A stretch of 64,000 bases of DNA from Corynebacterium capitovis DSM 44611 (lineage in GTDB: Bacteria; Actinomycetota; Actinomycetes; Mycobacteriales; Mycobacteriaceae), in assembly GCF_030440535.1 (NCBI RefSeq), contig NZ_CP047117.1:1674001-1738000 (forward strand), written 5' to 3'. The position numbers and the translations under genes are program-made. Positions 55,685-64,000 of this stretch are shown here, one piece after another. Position 1 is the stretch's first letter. Every line of letters starts with the position of its first letter. The notes beneath the pieces were generated by a model, which was not told the DNA's origin, ran no database searches, and saw nothing but the letters and a program-made list of their open reading frames with translations.

Positions 55685-56003
55685 CGACGGGTGTGATTTA
55701 TTTCACACTCGCCCACAAGGATGCATTTCTGGGCACGTCGACCCCCTGGGGGGCGTTCGCCACCACCCCCGCTCCACCCCGATTCGCGCAGGTCGTCGAT
55801 GGGGCGCGACCGCTTTTACCGAAACCGGGGTTACGGAACCACAAAGATTTAATTAAGACGAGTTCTTGAACGGCTGTCCATGCAAAAGCGCGGGGACGCC
55901 CATAGCGTCGATGGTGTTGCCGGCAACGAGCTGGCGAACACCCCGCCACGGCGGGATAGATAAAAGTTAGCAAGCCACCCAACAGAAGGGGAATTCAGAC
56001 ACC
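55685..56003. other. Gene-free regulatory stretch upstream of the PRC-barrel gene
   Basis: 319 bp. It begins with a perfect GlxR-type site (55692-55707). An AT-rich patch around 55845-55862 could hold a promoter, followed by a G+C-rich region. The PRC-barrel ATG has GAAGGGGAA upstream. No ORF with a ribosome-binding site was found. Confidence 0.5.
55692..55707. promoter_or_regulatory. GlxR (CRP-type) binding site
   Basis: TGTGATTTATTTCACA matches the C. glutamicum GlxR consensus TGTGANNTANNTCACA at every fixed position, and the palindrome extends one base further each side (GTGTGA...TCACAC). It starts 8 bp after the stop of the preceding gene and lies about 300 bp upstream of the PRC-barrel gene. 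Confidence 0.8.
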
Positions 56004-56819
56004 ATGACCGACTACAACCGGATTGACGATCTTGCCAATGCCACCGCTTTCGACGTTAATGGCGACAAGGTAGGTAGTGTTCAGGACGTTTACGTCAACG
56101 ACACCACCGGCCAGCCGGACTTCGTCTCTGTCAGCCACGGGCTGTTCGGTGGCGGCGACTCCATTGTTCCGTTGCGCGGACACAGCCTGCGCGACGGCGA
56201 GCTGCACCTCGCTTTCCCGAAGGATCGCATCAAGGATGCCCCGAACTTGGACGAGAGCGGCCATCTCACCACCGAGGACCAGCAGGCGTTCTACCGCCAC
56301 TACGGCCTTGAGTCCGCCCAGGATGTCACCTCCTACGGCGCGGGCCGCGGCGCTGCGGCTGGCGCAGGGTTCGCGGGCGCCGGCTACGAGGCTGACCGCC
56401 GTGGCACCGTGGGCGACAACGACGAGATTGTCCGCTCCGAGGAGCAGCTCAACGTCGATAAGGAGCGCGTCGAGGCTGGCCAGGTTCGCTTGCGCAAGTA
56501 CGTCGTGACCGAGAACCAGACCGTCGAGGTTCCGGTAGAGCGCGAAGAGGTCCGCGTGACCCGCGAGCCGATTTCCGGCGCTGAGCGCGCCAACTACGAC
56601 GGCCGCCTGGGCGACGACGAAGCAGCGATCACCCTGCACGAGGAGCGCGTCAACGTCTCCAAGGAGTCCGTCCCGGTGGAGAAGGTGTCCCTGGATAAGG
56701 AAACGATCCGCGACACCGAGCACGTGTCCGAGGACCTTCGCAAGGAGCGCATTGAGACCGAGGGCAACGTCGTCGACGAGACCCGCGGCTTCGATGCGGA
56801 CCGCACTGAGCGTCGCTAA
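56004..56819 (+). CDS. PRC-barrel and DUF2382 stress protein (YsnF/AvaK type)
   Basis: 271 aa, MTDYNRIDDLANATAFDVNG. The N-terminal PRC-barrel (about 10-100; GDKVGSVQDVYVND) is followed by an Ala/Gly-rich hinge (GAGRGAAAGAGFAGAGYEAD). A C-terminal DUF2382 domain has the alternating charge pattern typical of the family (IVRSEEQLNVDKERVEAGQVRL; VEVPVEREEVRVTREPIS). Such proteins are induced by osmotic or general stress. Regulation by GlxR is suggested by the upstream site. Confidence 0.92.
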   Translation: MTDYNRIDDLANATAFDVNGDKVGSVQDVYVNDTTGQPDFVSVSHGLFGGGDSIVPLRGHSLRDGELHLAFPKDRIKDAPNLDESGHLTTEDQQAFYRHYGLESAQDVTSYGAGRGAAAGAGFAGAGYEADRRGTVGDNDEIVRSEEQLNVDKERVEAGQVRLRKYVVTENQTVEVPVEREEVRVTREPISGAERANYDGRLGDDEAAITLHEERVNVSKESVPVEKVSLDKETIRDTEHVSEDLRKERIETEGNVVDETRGFDADRTERR

Positions 56820-56836
56820 GACGGCCGCTTAATCAG

Positions 56837-56863
56837 CCCCCTAGCCCTCGTCGGGCCGGGGGG
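56837..56863. terminator. Terminator-like hairpin at the end of the FUSC gene
   Basis: CCCCC-TA-GCCC-TCGTC-GGGC-C-GGGGG: an imperfect stem overlapping the FUSC stop codon, between two convergent genes. The plus strand continues into a T-rich stretch. Confidence 0.5.
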
Positions 56864-58043
56864 TGTTCTCTTTGTCTTTGAGATAGATCTCCGACGGATA
56901 TTTGGGGGTGGTCGATGTCGGAACGAGAACCGCGACGGCAGACTCACGGGACATTCCACACACCTGGAGGAGGTCGACCACAAGAGACCGAGACTGGGCC
57001 AAGATGGCGTACGCCGACAAGACGGCATCGGGTTCGAGCGCGTTGAGGCCCACCTGTTGGCCGAGAACGCGCAGCTCGCTGACGGCTTTGGGGATCGCAG
57101 TGGCTTGGGTGTTGCGCAAATCGCCGTCGAAGATCTCCGATAGCTCGAGGCAGACGCGCGCGAGCTCGTCGATCACCTCGATCTGCTTTTCGCTTACGGA
57201 GTCGTTGTCCTCACACAGAACATGCGCCCGGCGCGCGAGGACCCGTGTGGTGCGGACCGCCTGGTCTGTCGGAGGAATGACGCGCGCCAGGGAGGAGAGG
57301 TAGCGCCTCGAGCTCCAGAGCAAAGGCGAGAGCGTGGCCGACTCTTTGCCCGAGCGCACTGCGCTGGACATTTTGTCGATGTCATCTTGCGTACCGCGGA
57401 TCGCCTCGAGCGCGTCCTCGATCTTGCCCTCTTCTCCTGTGCGGAGCCCGTCGGCGACGTCATCGAGAACCGATGACACCAAACCGAGCACCCGGCCGAT
57501 CTCCGCGCGCGCCCGGGCAACCGGCCACTGGGGAATGAGCGCTAGGGTGAGCAAGGCGACCGCCGAGCCGATGAAGGCGTCGACGGTCCTGTCGATGCCC
57601 GTGACCTCCCCGCCCGGCGGCAGGATGGTCGCGATGAGGATCGAACCGATCGCCACCTGGTTGTTTACCAGTTGCGACTTCGAGAAGAAGGACGCGATCA
57701 GCAGCGATCCCGCCACGACGACCGAGATCTGCCACCCACCTGACCCCAACCTGGCGAAGAGTAGATCCCCCACAAGCACCCCGAGGACGCATCCCAGGGA
57801 GATGTCCACCGCCTTGTTGATCCGCTCTCCCCCGGTCATACCGATGACAATCACCACGGAAATCGGGGCGAAAAAGGGACGCGTGTGCGCGAAAACGTGG
57901 GACGCGATCCAGAACGCAAACCCGGCCGCGATCGCGATCTGGGTGATGGGCAGCAACCTCTTTCGAACGCGTCGCAGCCGCGCCAGGATCGAATCGTCGA
58001 TGACCTTCAGCCTGTCCCGAGTCCCCATGCGTTCTTTGGCCAT
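56841..58043 (-). CDS. FUSC-family (aromatic acid exporter-like) membrane protein
   Basis: 400 aa from ATG 58043 (MAKERMGTRDRLKVIDD). Six membrane helices lie in the first ~200 residues (QIAIAAGFAFWIASHVF; FFAPISVVIVIGMTGGERI; GCVLGVLVGDLLFARLG; ISVVVAGSLLIASFFSK). A helical cytoplasmic domain follows. FUSC/ArAE proteins export small aromatic or other compounds. Substrate unknown; no partner gene adjacent. Confidence 0.88.
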   Translation of the reverse strand: MAKERMGTRDRLKVIDDSILARLRRVRKRLLPITQIAIAAGFAFWIASHVFAHTRPFFAPISVVIVIGMTGGERINKAVDISLGCVLGVLVGDLLFARLGSGGWQISVVVAGSLLIASFFSKSQLVNNQVAIGSILIATILPPGGEVTGIDRTVDAFIGSAVALLTLALIPQWPVARARAEIGRVLGLVSSVLDDVADGLRTGEEGKIEDALEAIRGTQDDIDKMSSAVRSGKESATLSPLLWSSRRYLSSLARVIPPTDQAVRTTRVLARRAHVLCEDNDSVSEKQIEVIDELARVCLELSEIFDGDLRNTQATAIPKAVSELRVLGQQVGLNALEPDAVLSAYAILAQSRSLVVDLLQVCGMSRESAVAVLVPTSTTPKYPSEIYLKDKENTPRPDEG

Positions 58044-58193
58044 ACCGCAACCATAGCCCGTCCGTCGGACCCCCACCCCTACCCCGGGAAACCCTCCAAT
58101 ATAGGGGAGCTCGCGCAGCGGTGCCGTACGATGCCACCGGGGCGCAGGACGCGCTTCGCGCCATCCGAGTGAGACGCCGGAGGACCTTGATAC

Positions 58194-59447
58194 ATGGGAC
58201 GCCACAGCACGCCACCGCGCCCGACCGCCACATCGTGGACGCTACCGCAAAAAGTTCTTGCGGTAGCGCTTCTACTCACCGCGTGTGCCACTGTGGCCGG
58301 CCTCGTTGCGCAGTGGCCGCGTGGCCCGCTCCCCGAGGTCAGCGACTCATTCCAGGCTCAGACAGCGATGAACGGACCGCTTGTCGACGCCACCGTGGCC
58401 TCCACCCGATCCGGCCCCTGCTCAACAACCGAGCAAGGCAAAGTCATCACCACCCCACCTGTCGCCCTCACCGGCGGGGACTGCACGCTGGCCGTCGTTG
58501 ATATCAACGAGGGGCCGGATGCAGGCAAGCAAGCGCTCTTGGTCACCTACCCCGACGTGGCGGGAAACCCGCACCTCGCCCAGGGCGAGCGGATTGTCCT
58601 CGCTCGGACCGACAGTTCCGGAAGCGACGGGGCAGCTATCTACACGTTCCAGGATTTCCAGCGCGACCGCGCAATGTGGGTGTGGTGCCTCGTGGCACTG
58701 GCACTCATCGTCCTCGTCGGAGGGCTCCGCGGCGCCCTCTCGCTGATCGGGTTGGCAGCGACCCTGGGCGTTGTCCTCGTCTTCCTCCTGCCCGCCTTGA
58801 TCCGCGGCGGGGACGCGGTAAGCCTTGCGCTGACCACGAGCGCCGCCGTCCTGCTCGCCGTGCAGTTCCTCGTGCACGGCGTCAATTGGAAGACGGCCTC
58901 TGCGATGGGAGGCACTCTGTTGGCGGTGGGGCTGTCCGGGTGGCTGTCTCACGCGGCGGTAGCATCGACATCGATACGCGGGCTCGGCGACGAGCACAAC
59001 CTCAGCATCCTGCTGTACCTCCCGAGCGTCGACATCAGCGGCCTTATGCTCGCCGGCATGATCATCGGCGCCCTCGGCGTCCTAGTCGATGTGACGATCG
59101 GCCAAGCCTCGACCGTCAACGAGCTTTACGAAACCCGGCCACAGGCGTCCCCATGGCAAGTGTTTGTCTCTGCGATGAGGGTGGGCCACGACCACATCGC
59201 GTCGATCGTGTACACCCTGGTACTCAGCTACACGGGGGTGGCCTTGCCCACCCTACTTCTGCTCACCCTCTCGGACCGGCCCATCGGCCAGGTCCTCACG
59301 TCCGACATCATGGCAACCGAGATCCTGCGCTCCGTGACAGGGGCAATTGCGCTGGTCCTCGCCGTGCCGTTGACCACGGGCGTGGCCGCAATCACAGTGG
59401 CGCCCCCACGCCCACCGCAATCCGCGGGCGAAGGGGCGAGAGCCTAA
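58194..59447 (+). CDS. YibE/F-family membrane protein
   Basis: 417 aa, ATG 58194. One N-terminal helix, an exported domain (about 45-150; VDATVASTRSGPCSTTEQGK), then seven or so helices. The family motif is GMIIGALGVLVDVTIGQASTVNEL, and the C-terminal part reads VGHDHIASIVYTLVLSYTGVALPTLL. Found widely; function not established. Convergent with fba. Confidence 0.9.
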   Translation: MGRHSTPPRPTATSWTLPQKVLAVALLLTACATVAGLVAQWPRGPLPEVSDSFQAQTAMNGPLVDATVASTRSGPCSTTEQGKVITTPPVALTGGDCTLAVVDINEGPDAGKQALLVTYPDVAGNPHLAQGERIVLARTDSSGSDGAAIYTFQDFQRDRAMWVWCLVALALIVLVGGLRGALSLIGLAATLGVVLVFLLPALIRGGDAVSLALTTSAAVLLAVQFLVHGVNWKTASAMGGTLLAVGLSGWLSHAAVASTSIRGLGDEHNLSILLYLPSVDISGLMLAGMIIGALGVLVDVTIGQASTVNELYETRPQASPWQVFVSAMRVGHDHIASIVYTLVLSYTGVALPTLLLLTLSDRPIGQVLTSDIMATEILRSVTGAIALVLAVPLTTGVAAITVAPPRPPQSAGEGARA

Positions 59448-59451
59448 CGCT

Positions 59452-59471
59452 AGGCCCAGAAGCGAGGGCCT
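59452..59471. terminator. Hairpin between YibE/F and fba
   Basis: AGGCCC (59452-59457) pairs with GGGCCT (59466-59471) around an 8-nt loop. The right arm touches the fba stop codon. Short stem without a clear T-run. Confidence 0.45.
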
Positions 59472-60505
59472 TACTTAGACAGCGACTTACCCACAGAGTG
59501 GAGGTCGTGGCACGCCTCGATGACGCGTTCGGACATGCCCTGCTCGGCCTTCTTCATGTACGAGCGGGGGTCGTAGACCTTCTTGTTGCCCACTTCGCCG
59601 TCGATTTTGAGCACACCGTCGTAGTTTTGGAACATGTGGGTGACGATCGGGCGCGTGAACGCGTACTGGGTGTCGGTGTCCACGTTCATCTTCACAACGC
59701 CGTAGCTGAGGGCCTGCTCGATCTTTTCCTTCTCCGAACCAGACCCGCCGTGGAAGACGAAGTCGAAGGGCTTGGAACCGGCGTCCAAGCCGAGCTTGGC
59801 GGTCGCGACCTGCTGGCCCTCCTCCAAGACCTCGGGGCGCAGCTTGACGTTACCCGGCTTGTACACGCCGTGGACGTTACCGAAGGTCGCTGCCAGGAGG
59901 TAGCGCCCCTTCTCGCCGGTACCGATGGCGTCGATAGTCTTCTCAAAGTCCTTGGCCGTGGTGTAAAGATTTGCGCCTGCGCGCGCCTCCACTCCGTCTT
60001 CCTCGCCACCGACAACACCGATCTCGACCTCGAGGATGACGTTCGCCCGGTGGGCCTTTTCCAGCAGCTCCTGTGCGATCTCCAGGTTCTCGTCGATCGG
60101 AATCGCGGAACCGTCCCACATGTGCGACTGGAACAGGGGCAGCTCGCCACGGTCCACCCGCTCCTGGGAGATCGCGAGGAGCGGGCGCACGTACTCGTCC
60201 AGCACTTCCTTCTGGCAGTGGTCGGTGTGCAGCGCGATGTTGACGTCGTAGTTCTTGGCGATCTCGTGCGCGAACGCCGCCAGCGCCTGGGCCCCGGCGA
60301 CCTTGTTCTTCACACCGAGACCGGAGCCGAACTCGGCGCCACCGGTAGAAAACTGAATGATGCCGTCGGACTCAGCCTCGGCAAAACCCTTGATCGCGGC
60401 GTTGATCGTCTCAGACGACGTGCAGTTGATGGCCGGGAACGCGAACCCGCCCTCTTTCGCACGATCGAACATGGCGCTGTAGACCTCTGGGGTGGCAATT
60501 GGCAT
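59471..60505 (-). CDS. fba: Fructose-bisphosphate aldolase, class II
   Basis: 344 aa (MPIATPEVYSAMFDRAKEGG). Zinc-ligand and catalytic segments are ALHTDHCQK, LEVEIGVVGGEEDG, ATFGNVHGVYKPG and VFHGGSGSEKEKI. Glycolysis/gluconeogenesis. RBS GGAGGAGTATA before the ATG. Confidence 0.97.
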   Translation of the reverse strand: MPIATPEVYSAMFDRAKEGGFAFPAINCTSSETINAAIKGFAEAESDGIIQFSTGGAEFGSGLGVKNKVAGAQALAAFAHEIAKNYDVNIALHTDHCQKEVLDEYVRPLLAISQERVDRGELPLFQSHMWDGSAIPIDENLEIAQELLEKAHRANVILEVEIGVVGGEEDGVEARAGANLYTTAKDFEKTIDAIGTGEKGRYLLAATFGNVHGVYKPGNVKLRPEVLEEGQQVATAKLGLDAGSKPFDFVFHGGSGSEKEKIEQALSYGVVKMNVDTDTQYAFTRPIVTHMFQNYDGVLKIDGEVGNKKVYDPRSYMKKAEQGMSERVIEACHDLHSVGKSLSK

Positions 60506-60556
60506 TGCTATACTCCTCCGGTTTTTATATCGGGTACCTCCCCCAGTATGCCTTTA

Positions 60557-61756
60557 TTACCGCGCCTGCGCAGCCGCCACTTTCGCCGCCGCCTCGAGCA
60601 ACATCCAGCCCGACAGCTGCACGGAGAGGTCCCGCTCGTCGATACGAAGCAGGCCGACGGCCTCGCTAATCGACGACGGCCCGAGACCGTAGTTGTGAGG
60701 CAACCGCGCGTCCTGCGTCCACTCGGAAGCGAAGACGGGAAGGCCGTCGACCTCCAGCCTGTGCTCCCACAGAGACTCCGCCGATGCAATCACCATCCGA
60801 GAGGCGACCCTTTTGGTGGCGATGTTCTCCCGGCTGTCTTCGGGCAAGCGCACCGCGACGTCGGCGAGGTAACGGGCCAGAATGCCCTTGAACAGGGCTC
60901 CGTCGCCGTCGCGCGTCTCGTGGGGCGGGCACAACAGCACGCCCTGGGGGGTAGCCAAGTGGAGCGCGATCGACTCGACGAGGGCGCGGATGTGGGTGAC
61001 GTAGAACACCGAGGCATCGGCGCGGTCGGAGTGGTCGAAGGAGTCAACCGGGTCGCGGTGGCCGAGCCCGACGTCGTGACGCAGCGCCAACGCGATCTCC
61101 ACACTCGCACCGAGGACCGTGCCCTGGTTGTACGTGTAGATCTTGTTCACCGCTTCGGGGCCGTGCATGCGCATGCGCAGACCGTCCTGGATGAGTCCGG
61201 TGTCGGCCACGAGGTTGTCGTAGATCCAATCCGTGACCTCCCGCGCCTTGTCCAGGCGTCCCGTGCGGGCGAAGAGGATCGCCGCCGGACCGTTGGCGGG
61301 CACGTTGTAGAACGTCTCGTTTTTCCTCCAAGGCAACACCCCGGTCACCGGGTCAAGTCCTGCCAGAATGTCGAACTCGAGAGCCGAAAGCTGCTTTGTG
61401 TAGTCGACGCCGTCCACGCTCAGCGCCCGGTTCCAAGCCAGCGCCAGCCACGCCTTGTCATCGTAATACCGGTTTGCGGTCACGTTTCCCCGGCTGCGCA
61501 GGCAGATCCCTCGGAGCGTGTCATTGATTCGGCGTCGTCGCTGCGGGGTGCGCCGGCGCACAGCGGCGTCAATCTGGCAGTCGAGGTAATGCGCCTGCCA
61601 CCAGTAGTGCCAGTGCCAAAAGGTTGACTCCCGCCAGCTCGGTGGCCACGCCACCGTGGCCAGGTTTGTCCGCGGCAGGCCCCACAGCCGAGACGCGTGG
61701 CGCTCGGTGATGGCTGCTTCCGCCAAATCCGCACGATGCGGCCAGGTTTCCAGCAC
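60557..61756 (-). CDS. Glycoside hydrolase family 76 (alpha-1,6-mannanase-like)
   Basis: 399 aa from GTG 61756 (VLETWPHRADLAEAAITERH), preceded by AGGAAAAGGGG; an upstream TTG at 61780 is less likely. The paired aspartates expected for GH76 catalysis are in NRYYDDKAWLALAW; TYNQGTVLGASVEIAL is another family segment. It has no signal peptide, so it would act in the cytosol unless exported by another route. Possible role in mannan or lipomannan turnover. Confidence 0.86.
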   Translation of the reverse strand: MLETWPHRADLAEAAITERHASRLWGLPRTNLATVAWPPSWRESTFWHWHYWWQAHYLDCQIDAAVRRRTPQRRRRINDTLRGICLRSRGNVTANRYYDDKAWLALAWNRALSVDGVDYTKQLSALEFDILAGLDPVTGVLPWRKNETFYNVPANGPAAILFARTGRLDKAREVTDWIYDNLVADTGLIQDGLRMRMHGPEAVNKIYTYNQGTVLGASVEIALALRHDVGLGHRDPVDSFDHSDRADASVFYVTHIRALVESIALHLATPQGVLLCPPHETRDGDGALFKGILARYLADVAVRLPEDSRENIATKRVASRMVIASAESLWEHRLEVDGLPVFASEWTQDARLPHNYGLGPSSISEAVGLLRIDERDLSVQLSGWMLLEAAAKVAAAQAR

Positions 61757-61810
61757 GGGCGCCCCTTTTCCTCGAAGCAAGTAGGTTGATCGAGTTAGAT
61801 ATTGCCAGAC

Positions 61811-62461
61811 TCACCAGGATTGTTTCAGGTCTGCGTGCTGCCTGATCCAAGCGTGCATAGCAATACCCGCCGCCACCCCCGCATTTATCGACCGGGTCGA
61901 CCCGAACTGGGCGATGGAACACGTCATCTCCGCACCGCTGCGCGCGGCGTCGGTGACGCCGGGTCCCTCCTGACCAAAGAGGAGAAGGCAGCGTTCGGGC
62001 AGCTCGGCGGTCTCCAGTGGCACGGAACCCGGGACGTTATCGATGGCGACGACCGCCACGTCGTGATCGCGCGCCCAGCTCAAAAGATCAGCCACGGTCT
62101 CATGGTGGCGGAGGTGCTGGTAGCGGTCCGTCACCATCGCCCCGCGCCTGTTCCAACGCCGCCGGCCCACGATGTGGACCTCCTGCGCCAAAAACGCGTT
62201 GGCCGTGCGGACGACGGTGCCGATGTTCATGTCGTTCTCGAAGTTCTCGATAGCCACGTGGAACGGATGCCGGCGGGTGTCGAGGTCCGCGTTGATGGCA
62301 TCGAGTGACCAGTAGCGGTAGGCGTCGACGACGTTGCGGCGATCGCCCTCCGCGAGCAACACTGGGTCAAACTGCGGCCCTTTGGGCGGAGGCCCCTCCC
62401 ACGGTCCGACCCCGTGGCGCCCCTCGCCCCATTCGGTCGGCCCCTTGTCAGGCGAGTCCAA
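61811..62461 (-). CDS. SpoU-family RNA 2'-O-methyltransferase
   Basis: About 216 aa from TTG 62461 (LDSPDKGPTEWGEGRHGVG), with GGAGG 3 nt upstream and overlapping pyrE by 14 bp; no ATG or GTG lies near. SPOUT motifs are NFENDMNIGTVVRTANAF, LLLFGQEGPGVTD and QFGSTRSINAGVAAGIAMHAW. Modifies a ribose in tRNA or rRNA; target unknown. Confidence 0.88.
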   Translation of the reverse strand: MDSPDKGPTEWGEGRHGVGPWEGPPPKGPQFDPVLLAEGDRRNVVDAYRYWSLDAINADLDTRRHPFHVAIENFENDMNIGTVVRTANAFLAQEVHIVGRRRWNRRGAMVTDRYQHLRHHETVADLLSWARDHDVAVVAIDNVPGSVPLETAELPERCLLLFGQEGPGVTDAARSGAEMTCSIAQFGSTRSINAGVAAGIAMHAWIRQHADLKQSW

Positions 62462-62996
62462 GATCCTCCAAACCGAGCAGGAAGCGGTACTCCAAGCCCG
62501 CCTCGCGAAGCACCGCATCCGCACCAGTGGCGCGGTCGACGACGGTGGCGACGCCCACGACCTCCGCCCCCTCCGCGCGACACGCCTCCACGGCCGTCAA
62601 GGGCGAAGACCCAGTCGTCGTCGTATCTTCGACCACGAGCACCTTCTTCCCCGCGATGCTGGGCCCCTCCACCCGCCGCTGCATGCCGTGCTTTTTCGCT
62701 TCCTTCCGCACGACAAACGCGTCAATGTCACGCCCAGACGCGTGCATGACGGCGGAGGCTACGGGATCCGCCCCCAGGGTCAACCCTCCCACGGCGTCAA
62801 AGTCCCAATCAGCAGTGAGCTCCCGAAGCAGGGTGCCGATGAGCGGCGCCGCGCGGTGGTGCAGGGTCGCCCGGCGTAGGTCCACGTAGTAATCCGCTTC
62901 CTTCCCCGAGGACAGGGTGACTGTGCCGTGCTCCACGGCGAGGTCCTTGACAAGGTCTGCCAGCTCGGCGCGATCGGCCACGTTAACAGTGCTCAT
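62448..62996 (-). CDS. pyrE: Orotate phosphoribosyltransferase
   Basis: 182 aa (MSTVNVADRAELADLVKDL). The PRPP-binding loop is KKVLVVEDTTTTGSSPLTAVE; HGTVTLSSGKEADYYVDLR is the orotate site. Pyrimidine synthesis. Overlaps the methyltransferase gene downstream. Confidence 0.96.
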   Translation of the reverse strand: MSTVNVADRAELADLVKDLAVEHGTVTLSSGKEADYYVDLRRATLHHRAAPLIGTLLRELTADWDFDAVGGLTLGADPVASAVMHASGRDIDAFVVRKEAKKHGMQRRVEGPSIAGKKVLVVEDTTTTGSSPLTAVEACRAEGAEVVGVATVVDRATGADAVLREAGLEYRFLLGLEDLGLA

Positions 62997-63007
62997 GGTC
63001 TACGAGA

Positions 63008-64000
63008 TTAGTCATCGAAAATGGACGGCGGTGACTGGTCCCGGCGAACCCGCGTGAGGTCCCCGGCATCGAGGGGGGCGGACAAACCGTCGGCAATCGC
63101 CTCGACCTCATCGCTGCCCACGGCGCGGTGATCGACAGTACCCAGCATCCCGCCCGTCGCCCGGGTGGGCATTTCCAAGGGCTCCTCGGGGCGCTGCACG
63201 ATTGGCGTGGGCTCGTCCCTCTTTTCGACGCCCCCCGCCACCACCAGCGGTCGCCCCATCTCGCGCGTGGCGTACTCGGCCTCGACCGGGCGCCAGGTTT
63301 GCGGGGGCAGAACCCGCGCGGCGTCGGCGATAAGACCCAACGGCGCGAGCATCGCGTCCCAGTCCCCGGGGACCGTGTCCCTACTCGCCTGCGCGAGCAC
63401 CCACTCCGTCTCACACCACACCGCGGCCACAGCGGCAGGCATCTGGTCCAACGCCGTGCGAACCCGCACGTCGAGGAAACGCTGCGCGGGGCCGGCCTCG
63501 GTCGCGTGAACGGTGAAGTCACCCACCTCTTCTACCTCAACTAAGTCGGAGGAGGAATCCGAGGTAAATCCCACGCGCCGCATATCGACGACCACGTCGC
63601 TCGCCGCGCCCGTGCGCATGGCCATGACTGTCACTCCACCAAGATCCATGACGTGCGTGTCGTGGCCGTATATGCTGCCGGACGCGATGTCTTTCGGCGC
63701 TTCTCCCCCGGCTGCTGCACCGCGTTCCCACTCCCCCGCCAGCAGGTCATCCTGCTTTGTGAAGTCGAAGTTGTGGCGCTCAGCCCAGGCACGGCGCTCT
63801 CTTCTCGACGCCCCCGGCAGCTGCAGCCCCGACTTCCGGTGCGGCCGCGGCGCCGGTCGGCTCACTGGCTCGCGCTCGGGCTCCGAGTCGGTTTCGTCCT
63901 GCGTTTCCGGCTCGGGTCCGGCCTCGGGTTCCGGCTCGGGATCGGGTTTGGGGTCCGCCTCGGGGGCAGGTTCTGGCAGGGCTTCCGCAGCGGGTTCGGG
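63008..64000 (-). CDS. Hypothetical corynebacterial protein with Pro/Glu-rich N-terminus (5' end outside window)
   Basis: The frame is open to the right window edge, so the N-terminus is missing. The visible first ~45 residues are low-complexity Pro/Glu/Asp (EPEPEAGPEPETQDETDSEP). A GTG at 63865 could be a start but the open frame and composition continue past it. The following region (KSGLQLPGASRRERRAWAERHNFDF) is basic and then a globular ~200-aa domain follows (GVTVMAMRTGAASDVVVDMRRVGF). No known family recognised. Located before pyrE in the same direction. Confidence 0.75.
   Translation of the reverse strand, partial: PEPAAEALPEPAPEADPKPDPEPEPEAGPEPETQDETDSEPEREPVSRPAPRPHRKSGLQLPGASRRERRAWAERHNFDFTKQDDLLAGEWERGAAAGGEAPKDIASGSIYGHDTHVMDLGGVTVMAMRTGAASDVVVDMRRVGFTSDSSSDLVEVEEVGDFTVHATEAGPAQRFLDVRVRTALDQMPAAVAAVWCETEWVLAQASRDTVPGDWDAMLAPLGLIADAARVLPPQTWRPVEAEYATREMGRPLVVAGGVEKRDEPTPIVQRPEEPLEMPTRATGGMLGTVDHRAVGSDEVEAIADGLSAPLDAGDLTRVRRDQSPPSIFDD

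Noticed and set aside
58676..61627. Plus-strand ORF of 983 codons across YibE/F, fba and GH76
   Set aside because: It crosses three well-supported genes in other frames, and the protein is Arg/His/Val-rich low-complexity sequence typical of shadow frames.

Overview
The window is a high-G+C actinobacterial chromosome segment, and gene content and order point to a mycolic-acid-containing Corynebacterium. The clearest markers are tiny PorH/PorA-type outer-membrane porins next to groL and ppk2, the glnX-glnH-pknG locus facing pta-ackA, a MrpA protein fused to its MnhB domain (mrpACDEFG), Spa-type sortase-assembled pili, and fba/GH76/SpoU/pyrE in one run. No tRNA, rRNA, IS element, prophage or CRISPR array was seen. 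Apart from the two genes cut by the window edges, the genes look intact; the excalibur gene has an unclear 5' end.

Layout. 1-4.1 kb: a MarR regulator (cut at the left edge) and a Pls/PosA-type single-module NRPS whose adenylation pocket reads like a lysine code. 4.3-7.3 kb: a cysteine/polar amino-acid ABC importer. 7.4-17.5 kb: a pilus cluster (giant tip adhesin, major pilin, base pilin, class C sortase). 17.7-19.3 kb: enoyl-CoA hydratase and ppk2. 19.3-25.0 kb: SGNH hydrolase, three small porin-type genes, a lipase-family hydrolase inserted in opposite orientation, a conserved small protein, an excalibur protein and groL with two CIRCE operators. 25.0-28.4 kb: OPT transporter and M20 peptidase. 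28.4-28.85 kb: an array of alternating palindromes in a 135-bp tandem repeat, running into a DUF559 endonuclease-like gene.

29.7-30.4 kb: two inverted DnaA boxes and a leucine/valine-codon leader peptide upstream of a free-standing LeuA regulatory domain. 30.5-36.7 kb: the Mrp Na+/H+ antiporter operon. 36.7-42.7 kb: glutamate-cysteine ligase-like enzyme, LytR_C protein, DUF3263 protein divergent from def, GNAT, exonuclease III, cardiolipin synthase. 42.7-44.7 kb: ABC exporter and NUDIX hydrolase. 44.7-49.6 kb: glnX-glnH-pknG. 49.5-54.7 kb: ackA, pta, purT, purA on the minus strand. 54.8-59.4 kb: a conserved hypothetical, a PRC-barrel/DUF2382 stress protein with a GlxR-type site far upstream, a FUSC protein and a YibE/F protein. 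59.5-64 kb: fba, GH76, SpoU methyltransferase, pyrE and a hypothetical protein with a Pro/Glu-rich N-terminus that leaves the window.

Most genes are core metabolism or envelope biology. The points most worth following up are the predicted lysine-activating Pls-like enzyme, the putative attenuator controlling an orphan LeuA sensing domain, the palindrome array (with a solitary relative that also supplies a stop codon), the ten-repeat pilus tip protein, and the symmetric back-to-back leaderless promoters between def and the DUF3263 gene.
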